Source: Desulfoprunum sp. (lineage in GTDB: Bacteria; Desulfobacterota; Desulfobulbia; Desulfobulbales; Desulfocapsaceae). From it: a stretch of 14,341 nucleotides of DNA. The notes under the pieces were generated by a model. The model worked only from the letters and a program-made list of their open reading frames with translations, made no database searches and was not told the origin of the DNA. Position 1 is the first letter of the stretch. Every line of letters begins with the position of its first letter. The position numbers and the translations under genes are program-made. Of the stretch, positions 8,501 to 14,341 are shown one piece after another. The stretch spans positions 1-14,341 of the forward strand of contig JAUYSF010000366.1 in assembly GCA_030696435.1 (NCBI GenBank), in the 5' to 3' direction.

Positions 8501-8953
8501 TTACTGATCCTGCCAGTCGGCCGGATAGGTCACGTACATAAAGCGGGTTGAATCCGGGGTGCTGAAGGTAATCGACGAGTTTTTCGGGATAAGCAGGATG
8601 TCGCCGGCCCTGGCCGTAACGGTGCGGCCGTCGATGCGAATATCGAGGATGCCGTCGATGATATAGTCGATTTCATCGTACTTCAGGGTCCAGTCAAATG
8701 AGGAACCGCCGCGCATCGCCATGATGCCGGAGCCGAGCCGGGGGCTTTCAGCCCGGCTGAACACATCCTGGATAAACACCTGGGTACCGGGCTTACCGGT
8801 GTCAAAAGGCGGTGGATCTATCGTGGTGGCCCGGACGGCGATGATGCCGCTGGCTGCATCCACCTGTTTATTGATTTCCTGGCTGCGATTGCCAAGGGTT
8901 TCGCTGATCACTTTGCGGATCAGCTGCTCAAGGGTCTTTTCATCAAGGGTCAT
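8501..8953 (-). CDS. eutQ: Short EutQ-like cupin with N-terminal encapsulation-peptide-like helix
   Basis: 150 residues, against about 230 for enterobacterial EutQ. Residues about 57-150 match the EutQ cupin: 'FDWTLKYDEIDYIIDG' (86-101), 'ARAGDILLIPKNSSITF' (114-130), and 'RFMYVTYPADWQ' near the end. EutQ has been described as a BMC-associated acetate kinase needed in anaerobic ethanolamine use. The usual N-terminal domain of about 90-100 residues is absent. Instead the protein opens with the amphipathic helix 'LEQLIRKVISETL' (8-20), very like the PduP/PduD lumen-targeting peptides, followed by a polar linker (21-35). A similar helix sits inside full-length EutQ just before the cupin, so this protein may be EutQ cut at that helix. 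The start ATG has GAGG 6 bases upstream. Whether catalytic activity survives without the N-terminal domain is unknown. Confidence 0.88.
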   Translation of the reverse strand: MTLDEKTLEQLIRKVISETLGNRSQEINKQVDAASGIIAVRATTIDPPPFDTGKPGTQVFIQDVFSRAESPRLGSGIMAMRGGSSFDWTLKYDEIDYIIDGILDIRIDGRTVTARAGDILLIPKNSSITFSTPDSTRFMYVTYPADWQDQ

Positions 8954-9011
8954 GGTTTACCTCATCGACTTCCGGGACAATCCTTCAGGTGACACTGCAC
9001 ATCCTGAGACC

Positions 9012-9026
9012 TTATCCCCTGGATAA
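9012..9026. repeat. Small inverted repeat after the BMC-H stop
   Basis: TTATCC (9012-9017) and GGATAA (9021-9026) form a 6-bp stem with a CCT loop, about 8 bases downstream of the BMC-H stop on the minus strand. The T run precedes the stem in the transcript rather than following it, so it is not an intrinsic terminator. Confidence 0.3.
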
Positions 9027-9033
9027 AAAACGC

Positions 9034-9324
9034 TTATTCCTGGATCGGTTTGGCGATCGGCAGGATTGCCTCCACATCGCCATGGGGTCTTGGAATCACA
9101 TGGACGCTGACCAGTTCTCCAACCCGGGTTGCGGCGCTGGCCCCGGCCTCGGTGGCAGCTTTGACCGCGCCGACATCGCCCCGAACCATGACTGTGACCA
9201 GCCCACTGCCAACCTGTTCCCGGCCGATCAAGCGGACATTGGCGGCCTTTACCATGGCGTCGGCTGCTTCAATGGCGGCGACTAAACCCCTTGTTTCTAT
9301 CATTCCCAGTGCATTCATGGTCAT
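9034..9324 (-). CDS. BMC-H shell protein (PduA/EutM-like), GSG pore
   Basis: 96 residues, single BMC domain, forming hexamers of the shell facets. Hallmarks are '[20 protein letters not shown]' (5-24), '[17 protein letters not shown]' (38-54) and '[18 protein letters not shown]' (68-85). The pore loop is G39-S40-G41, as in PduA, whose serine lines the pore for small polar metabolites. It is about 85% identical by eye to the other BMC-H in this operon. An AGGAG motif lies 4 bases before the ATG at 9324 and 10 before a second in-frame ATG at 9318, so the start could be two codons later. A strong intercistronic hairpin stands directly upstream, which may set its high expression. Confidence 0.96.
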   Translation of the reverse strand: MTMNALGMIETRGLVAAIEAADAMVKAANVRLIGREQVGSGLVTVMVRGDVGAVKAATEAGASAATRVGELVSVHVIPRPHGDVEAILPIAKPIQE

Positions 9325-9346
9325 TTATCTCCTGTGTTGGTTTTTA

Positions 9347-9395
9347 GTGCCTTAGAAATTCATTTCTTGTTTTTTAATGAATTTCGTGAAGGCAC
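9347..9395 (-). other. Long intercistronic mRNA hairpin before the BMC-H gene
   Basis: Outer arms GTGCCTT (9347-9353) and AAGGCAC (9389-9395) and inner perfect 10-bp arms GAAATTCATT (9355-9364) and AATGAATTTC (9376-9385) are separated only by A versus GTG. The loop is 11 bases. In the transcript it starts at the base after the stop codon of the Cys-rich gene and ends 22 bases before the next start codon. No T-tract follows on the minus strand. This is best read as an RNA stabiliser or processing site that could raise shell-protein output relative to upstream genes; partial termination is the alternative. Confidence 0.7.
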
Positions 9396-9803
9396 TTATA
9401 CCCCCTTGTGGGGTGTTAGTTGACTGACGATGTTCAGACAGACCGCCTCCCGGCGGGTTTTATCGGTAATCCCCATGGTGATCATAATCTCCTCGGCCCG
9501 GACCAAAACCCGACACAGCGAACCCGGGCCGGTCGCCTGACAATCGGCTGCCGACGGGCAAGCTTTGGTGGCGTCACGGCAGCACGTGCTTTGCTGGCTG
9601 CTCAATGCAACCTTCTGAAGGGCCTCTTGGGCACCTGGCGGCTTTGTTCCAGGTCGCGGTCCGTAGCTGATCGCTATGCCGCGATTGCGCAGCAGGTCTT
9701 TGGCGCCCGGACTGAGGATCATATCCTTGGTAATAACAATGGTCTTGGTATCTATTTCGATGTGGGCGTCAACATTGTGAGCGCCGATTAAGTGCTTTGC
9801 CAT
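9396..9803 (-). CDS. Small Cys-rich protein with EutQ/EutT-N-like domain
   Basis: 135 residues, no confident family. Residues about 18-48 ('TIVITKDMILSPGAKDLL', then 'RNRGIAISYG') follow the pattern 'T/SP-A---L----I-V/I' seen at the N-terminus of EutT-type adenosyltransferases and of full-length EutQ; the EutT-like protein of this operon has 'ILTPAATQYLKEMRVTVK' at the same place. A Pro-rich linker follows, then a Cys cluster (C74, C75, C82, C88, C97, plus C122) and a helical C-terminus (about 98-128). The Cys spacing does not match a standard ferredoxin motif but could bind metal or a cluster. It lies 4 bases after the BMC-T stop, with GGTG about 6 bases before its ATG. It may be the detached N-terminal domain of EutQ, since the EutQ here lacks one. 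Function unassigned. Confidence 0.8.
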   Translation of the reverse strand: MAKHLIGAHNVDAHIEIDTKTIVITKDMILSPGAKDLLRNRGIAISYGPRPGTKPPGAQEALQKVALSSQQSTCCRDATKACPSAADCQATGPGSLCRVLVRAEEIMITMGITDKTRREAVCLNIVSQLTPHKGV

Positions 9804-9807
9804 ACTT

Positions 9808-10356
9808 TCACCCCAGTATCCTGGTCAGTTCACCCAGCACGGCCTGGTCCGGTGCCGCCAGGACCATCGTGTCGATGAGGTTGTTTGCTAAAACGTCCAC
9901 TGCCGCTCTCACGCCGGCCTCGACCGAGGACAGTTCGCCGCAGAAAACACAATACGATTTGCCGTTGATACCCTGGCCGGTCACCAGTTTCGCCAGGCTG
10001 ACGGCGGCAGCCTTCACCGCGGCATCGGCGGCGACAATCCCTGAGGTGGCGGTCCTTGCTTCGACAACGGCGATGGCCTGGCCTAGCCGCACGCCGGAAG
10101 GTCGGCGCAGCGCATCAAGGACTTCGCTGCTGACTTGGGGAATGAGATATTTGCCGATGATTCGCGATCCGTCTTCGGCGGCAACGGCCAGAGCCGCTGC
10201 CACCGCCGCCCTATCCCCTTCGACCTGGATCATATAGCGCCCACCGCAGATCGTCGTGGCACGAAGCAGGTTGACGTCAGCCTCCTTGACCATGCGATCG
10301 GCAAGACCCACGCCGGCGGCGATACCGGCCGTTTCGACAAGTCCCAGGGCCGGCAT
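9808..10356 (-). CDS. Second tandem-domain BMC-T shell protein with candidate Fe-S cysteine
   Basis: 182 residues, two BMC folds (about 1-88 and 92-182): 'ALGLVETAGIAAGVGLADRM' (3-22), 'TTICGGRYMIQVEGD' (34-48), then 'AIAVVEARTATSGIVAADAA' (94-113). Cys37 sits where PduT has its cluster ligand, but the loop reads ICGGRY rather than the PduT-type CPG. Domain 2 adds C136 and C139 in 'SYCVFCG', not typical of PduT. It could therefore be an Fe-S-bearing facet protein distinct from the PduT-like one encoded later in the operon. The start ATG overlaps the vertex-protein stop by one base (TGATG) without its own clear SD, implying translational coupling. Confidence 0.9.
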   Translation of the reverse strand: MPALGLVETAGIAAGVGLADRMVKEADVNLLRATTICGGRYMIQVEGDRAAVAAALAVAAEDGSRIIGKYLIPQVSSEVLDALRRPSGVRLGQAIAVVEARTATSGIVAADAAVKAAAVSLAKLVTGQGINGKSYCVFCGELSSVEAGVRAAVDVLANNLIDTMVLAAPDQAVLGELTRILG

Positions 10357-10628
10357 CAGTCGCGGGAAATTTCTACGGCATCAATGATGCCAATGATGGT
10401 TGCATCAACCGGTGCTTGGTTCACCGCTATCGACTTGCGGGCGGCGCTGCCTGTTGCCACCAGTACCTTCTCGCCGATACCGGCACCAACAAAGTCGACG
10501 GCCACGAGGGTATCGAGATCTTTGTCGGAAAAAGGATCGATGCGTTGCACGACCATCAGTTTTAAACCGTTCAAGGATTCCTCCTTGCGGGTAGCCCAAA
10601 CATTACCGATAACTTTACCTATGAGCAT
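10356..10628 (-). CDS. eutN: EutN/CcmL-family pentameric BMC vertex protein
   Basis: 90 residues, the usual size. Opens 'MLIGKVIGNVWATRKEESL' and carries 'GLKLMVVQ', 'DTLVAVDFVGAGIGEKVLVA' and a closing 'VDATIIGIIDAVE', the pattern of the OB-like BMC-P fold that caps the shell vertices as pentamers. GGGGG lies 5-9 bases before the ATG and overlaps the end of the pduM-like gene (TAG stop at 10637). Its stop overlaps the next start by one base. Only one vertex gene is seen in this window; others may lie upstream. Confidence 0.95.
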   Translation of the reverse strand: MLIGKVIGNVWATRKEESLNGLKLMVVQRIDPFSDKDLDTLVAVDFVGAGIGEKVLVATGSAARKSIAVNQAPVDATIIGIIDAVEISRD

Positions 10629-10636
10629 AGTGCCCC

Positions 10637-11221
10637 CTATTTTCGTTCGAGAAGCAAATGGTTGTCCCGCGCGCAGTCTACGGCAAGCGGAGTGAGGCGC
10701 CAGGTGCGGCCAACCTGCAGACGAGTGACGCCATCGGCCAGCAGGGCCCGGATGTCGCGTTCGGTAATCAGCCGTCTGTCGGTGAAAGTTTTGTCCGGCT
10801 GGACTGGGCGGTATGGCCGGATGCCAAAATCGGCCAATTGTTGTGCCTGGGATTCATAGAGTCTGTACAAGGCCGGCGGCGCTGTTTCACGGTAGCGCCT
10901 GTGTTCGTAGGCCAACACCTCGATGGGGCGACCGGCCAGCACCTCGGCGAGCACGGCCTGCGCCACCGGGTCGCTCGCCGTGCCCCGGGCAAGATCTGCC
11001 AGCTGGGCGATGCGCAGGAAAGGCATGATCCGCCGGGTCGCCTGGGGTGGCAGGTCGGGGTCGTCGCAGTACACCAGCCGGTCGCCGTCCAGCTCGACCG
11101 GCAACTGCAGCTGGGCCGCTGCCGTCCTCGGTGCCAGAATGAGGGTGGTCCGCCTTGTATCCTGCTGCAGGTGCCGATGAATTTCGCCGGTTAAGCGGCT
11201 GATTAAGGCTTCAATATCCAT
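10637..11221 (-). CDS. pduM: PduM-like microcompartment assembly protein
   Basis: 194 residues from ATG 11221. The C-terminal third ('LITERDIRALLADGVTRLQV', then 'LTPLAVDCARDNHLLLERK') matches the end of PduM, where a similar 'R---------V----TA-ARDxA----I-L' pattern occurs. The N-terminus 'DIEALISRLTGEIHRHLQ' is an amphipathic helix like the PduM opening and like lumen-targeting peptides. PduM is needed for normal Pdu compartment structure, with unknown biochemical role. The chosen start follows from homology length and an 11-bp overlap with the pduL end; the SD is weak (AGAGAA). A longer upstream reading (to 11353) runs antisense-like through pduL and has no homology. It is about 30 residues longer than enterobacterial PduM. 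Confidence 0.82.
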   Translation of the reverse strand: MDIEALISRLTGEIHRHLQQDTRRTTLILAPRTAAAQLQLPVELDGDRLVYCDDPDLPPQATRRIMPFLRIAQLADLARGTASDPVAQAVLAEVLAGRPIEVLAYEHRRYRETAPPALYRLYESQAQQLADFGIRPYRPVQPDKTFTDRRLITERDIRALLADGVTRLQVGRTWRLTPLAVDCARDNHLLLERK

Positions 11222-11879
11222 GACTTTGTTCTCTTTGACCGGCAATGATATGGCCCGATTTATCAGGTTCCCAGCCACAGGCGTTGCCTTCATCAAAATC
11301 GATGTGCATGGCCAGGCGAAAATCGTCGGCGACCCGGACCAGGACATCTTCAAGGATCAACGGCCGCTCGCAGTCCATGCGCACCCGCACCAGCTGCCGA
11401 TCTTTTATCCCTTGTTGCTGTGCATAATCGCTTGGCATATGGATATGCCGGGCGGCGACAATAACTCCCTCGTCGAGACCGACCAGGCCCTGGTGGGAGG
11501 CCAGGATAATCCCCGGTGTCCCGGGCAGATTGCCGGAATTCCGGATGGGTGCCCGTACCCCGAGAGTGCGCGCGTCGGTGAGAGAGATCTCAACCTGGGT
11601 CCGATTACGGCTCGGGCCGAGGATCGCCACATTATCGAGGATTCCTTTCGGCCCGATGAGCCGCACCCGCTCCTTGCAGAGAAACTGGCCCGGTTGGCTG
11701 AGTGGCCGATCAAAGGTGAGATCACTACCGAAAAGTTGGTTGGCATGTTCAGCACTGAGATGAATGTGGCGGGCGGACAGCTCTACGGGAATGGCCCGGC
11801 CGTTCATCCGGTCGATCATGGCCACGACCCCTGCGACAATCGTGTGCACCAGGGAGGCATCGATGGTTTGCGGGTTCAT
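11211..11879 (-). CDS. pduL: PduL-type phosphotransacylase
   Basis: 222 residues. Converts acyl-CoA + Pi to acyl-phosphate + CoA in the compartment lumen, recycling CoA for the aldehyde dehydrogenase. The two beta-barrel halves each carry the zinc-binding His motif: 'SARHIHLS' (35-42) and 'AARHIHMP' (142-149). Also seen are 'NLPGTPGIIL' and the C-terminal 'LAMHIDFDEGNACG'. Residues 1-25 form a helix ('IDASLVHTIVAGVVAMID') that may serve as the N-terminal encapsulation peptide known in BMC-associated PduL. The start at 11879 is supported by AGGAG 7 bases upstream and an ATGA overlap with the preceding stop; an ATG 7 codons earlier has no SD. Its end overlaps the pduM-like gene by 11 bases. Confidence 0.96.
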   Translation of the reverse strand: MNPQTIDASLVHTIVAGVVAMIDRMNGRAIPVELSARHIHLSAEHANQLFGSDLTFDRPLSQPGQFLCKERVRLIGPKGILDNVAILGPSRNRTQVEISLTDARTLGVRAPIRNSGNLPGTPGIILASHQGLVGLDEGVIVAARHIHMPSDYAQQQGIKDRQLVRVRMDCERPLILEDVLVRVADDFRLAMHIDFDEGNACGWEPDKSGHIIAGQREQSHGY

Positions 11880-12580
11880 TGGTATGCTCCTGTCTGCCAT
11901 TTCAGCATCATCACATAGACCGCACTGCTCATCCGGTTGAGGGCTAAAAGCAGATCGGGTCGTTCAACCCTTGCGCCGTGAACAAAGGCGGTAACCGCCG
12001 CCAGTTCGACCTTGCGTACCTCGGTGCGCAAGAGATTCAATTCAAGCAGCATCCGGTCCATCCGGTGGTCGGGAAGGACATGCCCGATGCCGAAATGACG
12101 TTGGGGATGATGAGATCTGTCGCGTAGTTCCGCCTCGTTACAGCTCATCATCTCAACCTTTTCGAGCGGGACATTCAACACCTCCGACTTAAGGATATTC
12201 CGGCTGAGGTCAAGTACATCAGCGAGGTCGGCCACCAGCGCCGCCTTCTTACCGGCCAGTTTCTGGAGGAGAATGATTTCGGCCTGAAGGTGGTCGAGAA
12301 GGCCGCGCAGAAGGATGCGTGGATGATCTTTGACCACCAGGGTATGGCCGTGCAATTGGGTCATGTGCTCCGCTTTCTTGGCGGCACCGGTCCCAAGGCT
12401 CTCGACCGGCCGGCGTCCGTTCTGAGCATGCTCGCCGGTCGTACGCTTGACCGTCACCCGCATCTCTTTGAGATACTGGGTTGCAGCCGGGGTTAAAATC
12501 TGCCCGGTTTCGAGAGCAATGGACTCAGGAGCACCCGGTCTGAAAGTGCTCCTGAGATAGGCTTCGGTGATGACTTTCAT
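11876..12580 (-). CDS. eutT: EutT-like cobalamin adenosyltransferase
   Basis: 234 residues, four-helix-bundle corrinoid adenosyltransferase type, ATP + cob(I)alamin to adenosylcobalamin. The C-terminal half aligns well with EutT: 'CNEAELRDRSHHPQRHFG' (147-164), 'LNLLRTEVRKVE' (181-192) and 'ERPDLLLALNRMSSAVYVMM' (206-225). The N-terminal 'ITEAYLR' (4-10) and 'ILTPAATQYLKEMRV' (28-42) also match. Salmonella EutT has an HX11CCX2C metal motif between these parts; here the region has no cysteine (only Cys147 in the whole protein), so it would belong to the metal-independent type. This gene points to a B12-dependent signature enzyme upstream, although such genes also occur as passengers in glycyl-radical BMC loci. 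It ends with a 4-bp ATGA overlap into pduL and starts 21 bases after the BMC-H stop with only a weak SD. Confidence 0.88.
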   Translation of the reverse strand: MKVITEAYLRSTFRPGAPESIALETGQILTPAATQYLKEMRVTVKRTTGEHAQNGRRPVESLGTGAAKKAEHMTQLHGHTLVVKDHPRILLRGLLDHLQAEIILLQKLAGKKAALVADLADVLDLSRNILKSEVLNVPLEKVEMMSCNEAELRDRSHHPQRHFGIGHVLPDHRMDRMLLELNLLRTEVRKVELAAVTAFVHGARVERPDLLLALNRMSSAVYVMMLKWQTGAYQ

Positions 12581-12601
12581 GGCCTGCTCGAAGGTGCTGT
12601 C

Positions 12602-12868
12602 TTACAGGATACTTTCCACATCGCCATGGGGGCGGGGAATGACATGCACGCTGACCAGCTCGCCAACCCGTTCCGCTGCGGCCGCACCAGCATCGGTGGC
12701 GGCTTTGACCGCGCCGACATCGCCACGGACCATGACGGTCACCAGTCCGGCCCCGACCTGCTTGCTACCGACCAGTTTAACGTTGGCGGCTTTGACCATG
12801 GCGTCCGCTGCTTCAATTGCGCCGACGAATCCTCGTGTTTCAATGAGTCCTAATGCATTTCCTGACAT
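12602..12868 (-). CDS. BMC-H shell protein (PduA/EutM-like), GAG pore
   Basis: 88 residues from ATG 12868. '[20 protein letters not shown]' (5-24), '[17 protein letters not shown]' (38-54) and '[18 protein letters not shown]' (68-85) define a single-domain hexameric BMC protein. The start was set at 12868 because AGGAG lies 6 bases upstream; the longer reading from 12886 would contain that SD within its codons. The pore loop is G39-A40-G41, so the pore-lining residue is alanine rather than the serine of its near-identical paralogue at 9034-9324. It lacks the short C-terminal extension of the paralogue, ending at ILE-SIL. Confidence 0.96.
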   Translation of the reverse strand: MSGNALGLIETRGFVGAIEAADAMVKAANVKLVGSKQVGAGLVTVMVRGDVGAVKAATDAGAAAAERVGELVSVHVIPRPHGDVESIL

Positions 12869-12923
12869 GTTTTTCTCCTGTTTCATCTAGTGTTTATTGG
12901 TGAATCATCTCTGATGGTCATTT

Positions 12924-14341
12924 TTAGGTCATGGCCTTGATCTGGGTCATGATCATTTTGGTGAGCCGGTCGATATCCAACTCTGCTGCCACGGGGGGCG
13001 GACTGATTGTGGATTCCGCTACAGGATCAACCATCCCGTAGGCAACCCGCCGGATGTTGAACAGGTGGAGGGTATCGACATTGTCCGAGGTGGAACTGCC
13101 GCCCACCGTTCCGCAGCCAAGGGTGAGCGACGGAGTGAGATTGGTGCTGAGACCAACGGCTCCATGGGTTGTGGGGGTGTTGACCAATAATCGCGACACC
13201 GGCTTTTTCAGGGCAAACTGGCGAATGACTTCTTCATTGTTCGAATGGATACCCAGGGTATGGCCGATACCGCCCTGCTCGAGCAGTTTGAAACACAATT
13301 CGCAGGCCTCCTGCCAGTCGGCCACGGTGTAGAAACCGATCAGGGCGCAGAGCTTTTCCTTGGAGAAGGGGTACCCAGGGCCGACCCCTTCCTCTTCGCA
13401 TACCAGCAGCCTGGTTCCTGCTGGGATGCTGATTGCGGCAAGCGCGGCGATGGTCTCGGCGTTCTTGCCGACAATGGCCGGGTTCATACTGCCGTCGGGA
13501 CGCTCCATAATGGCCTTTACCCGCCGGAGAGATTCGCCGGTAAGGAAGTAGCCGCCGGCGGCAATAAGCGTGGCCTTCACCTGATCAGCGCGGATTCGTT
13601 CTGTGATGATGGCCTGCTCGGAGGCGCAGACCGTGCCGTTGTCGAACAGTTTGCTGACCATGATGCGGCGGATGGCGGCGTCGATATCGGCGCTCCGTTC
13701 GATATAAACCGGCACGTTTCCGGCACCGACACCGAGGGCCGGGGTGCCGGAACTGTAGGCCGCTCGGATCATCGCCGGTCCGCCGGTGGCAAGGATCAGA
13801 TCGGCCCGGCGCATCAGCTCGCGGGTGCCGTCGACAGAAGGGTAGCACATCACCGTGACCAGATCGGCGGGCAGCCCCTGCTCGACCAGAACACCCTGGA
13901 CCAGTTCAACGACCGCCGTTATGCATTTCAAGGCACTTGGATGGGGGCTGAAGACGACGGCGTTGCCGGCCTTGAGGCTGATCAGGCTTTTATAGATCGT
14001 GGTGGAGGTCGGGTTGGTCGACGGGATCAGGGCGGCAATGACTCCGGCGGGTGTGGCAATCTCGATGATGCCCCTTTCCCGGTCTTCGCGGAGAACGCCG
14101 ATGGTTTTCAAGGGGAGGATATGCTGCCGGATTTTTTCGCTGGCCAACAGGTTTTTTTGGACCTTGTCCTGCCAGCGACCAAAGCCGGTCTCGGCCACGG
14201 CCATTTTTGCCAGCTCTTCGGCCTTGGCGGAAGCTTTACGGCCGACGGCCTCGACCAGATCGTCGATTTGCGCCGGGTTCAGTTTGGCAAGGCGGGTCAG
14301 CGCGCTCCTGGCGCAGCGTACCAAGGTCCGTGCTTCCTGGA
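12924..14341 (-). CDS. CoA-acylating aldehyde dehydrogenase (EutE/PduP/CutF family), 5'-partial, C-terminal encapsulation peptide
   Basis: At least 472 residues in frame; the frame stays open to the window edge, so the start is upstream. It oxidises an aldehyde to acyl-CoA with NAD+ and CoA in the lumen. Residues (counted from the TTG at 14324): 'ETGFGRWQDKVQKN' (45-58), 'AALIPSTNPTSTTIYK' (97-112), 'NAVVFSPHPSA' (121-131), 'GVGAGNVPVYIE' (198-209), and 'FDNGTVCASEQAII' (227-240) with catalytic Cys233. After the catalytic fold ends near 'RRVAYGMVD' there is a Ser/Pro linker and a final helix 'IDRLTKMIMTQIKAM' (about 451-465), a typical encapsulation peptide at the C-terminus, whereas PduP has it at the N-terminus. 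C-terminal peptides are known from dehydrogenases of several non-Pdu BMC types including glycyl-radical ones. Aldehyde chain length cannot be read from this. Confidence 0.95.
   Translation of the reverse strand, partial: QEARTLVRCARSALTRLAKLNPAQIDDLVEAVGRKASAKAEELAKMAVAETGFGRWQDKVQKNLLASEKIRQHILPLKTIGVLREDRERGIIEIATPAGVIAALIPSTNPTSTTIYKSLISLKAGNAVVFSPHPSALKCITAVVELVQGVLVEQGLPADLVTVMCYPSVDGTRELMRRADLILATGGPAMIRAAYSSGTPALGVGAGNVPVYIERSADIDAAIRRIMVSKLFDNGTVCASEQAIITERIRADQVKATLIAAGGYFLTGESLRRVKAIMERPDGSMNPAIVGKNAETIAALAAISIPAGTRLLVCEEEGVGPGYPFSKEKLCALIGFYTVADWQEACELCFKLLEQGGIGHTLGIHSNNEEVIRQFALKKPVSRLLVNTPTTHGAVGLSTNLTPSLTLGCGTVGGSSTSDNVDTLHLFNIRRVAYGMVDPVAESTISPPPVAAELDIDRLTKMIMTQIKAMT

Noticed and set aside
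7425..8507. A 360-codon plus-strand frame opposite pduS
   Set aside because: Antisense to a well-supported pduS with two intact Fe-S motifs; low-complexity G/D/H/Q composition typical of shadows.
9402..9416. ACCCC/GGGGT inverted repeat as a terminator
   Set aside because: It lies inside the last codons of the Cys-rich gene, has only a 5-bp stem and no T-tract.
10658..11918. Two long plus-strand frames opposite pduM and pduL
   Set aside because: No family resemblance; the minus-strand genes overlap in the coupled way expected of an operon.
1..14341. tRNA, rRNA, CRISPR array, riboswitch (including cobalamin type) or phage attachment site
   Set aside because: I saw no cloverleaf, no regular repeat-spacer pattern and no B12-box-like leader; a covariance-model search was not possible here.

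Overview
The window reads as DNA from a Gram-negative, anaerobic or fermentative bacterium of fairly high GC. A predicted outer-membrane porin with a signal peptide supports the Gram-negative call. The mix of a large Rhs/NHL surface protein with a bacterial microcompartment (BMC) locus is reminiscent of Desulfobacterota such as the Desulfobulbales. The taxonomic placement is inference from gene style, not a database match.

Positions 1-3951 (+ strand) hold the 3' part of a very large secreted or surface protein. It has four Ig-like repeats, a carboxypeptidase-regulatory-like domain, a Ca-binding Asp-rich stretch, six NHL repeats and the start of Rhs/YD repeats. The gene is broken by a one-base frameshift in a C run (3783-3786). 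It is then cut off at about 3951 by a degenerate transposase remnant (about 3952-4323). The same scar has eaten into the 3' end of ackA, which reads in from the other side and now ends inside the transposase remnant with a junk tail.

Everything from 4249 to the right edge is on the minus strand and forms the distal part of a metabolosome operon. In transcription order it reads: CoA-acylating aldehyde dehydrogenase (start off the window), BMC-H shell protein, EutT-like cobalamin adenosyltransferase, PduL phosphotransacylase, PduM-like protein, EutN/CcmL vertex protein, tandem BMC-T with a candidate Fe-S cysteine, a small Cys-rich protein, a second BMC-H, a short EutQ-like cupin, PduS-like flavo/Fe-S protein, PduT-like BMC-T, a TorF-type porin, and acetate kinase. 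Genes are tightly packed, with 1-, 4-, 10- and 11-bp overlaps at several junctions.

Together these encode a shell and its core: aldehyde + CoA + NAD+ to acyl-CoA (ALDH), acyl-CoA to acyl-phosphate (PduL), and acyl-phosphate to carboxylate + ATP (AckA, possibly EutQ). PduS and the two Fe-S-type BMC-T proteins would move electrons across the shell. The signature enzyme that makes the aldehyde is not in the window and should lie upstream of the aldehyde dehydrogenase, beyond 14341. EutT- and EutQ-like genes lean toward an ethanolamine or B12-dependent system. PduM/PduS/PduT and the C-terminal encapsulation peptide on the dehydrogenase also fit a propanediol or glycyl-radical-enzyme locus. The mixed Eut/Pdu content, a split EutQ, two Fe-S-type BMC-T proteins and an embedded porin are the most unusual points.
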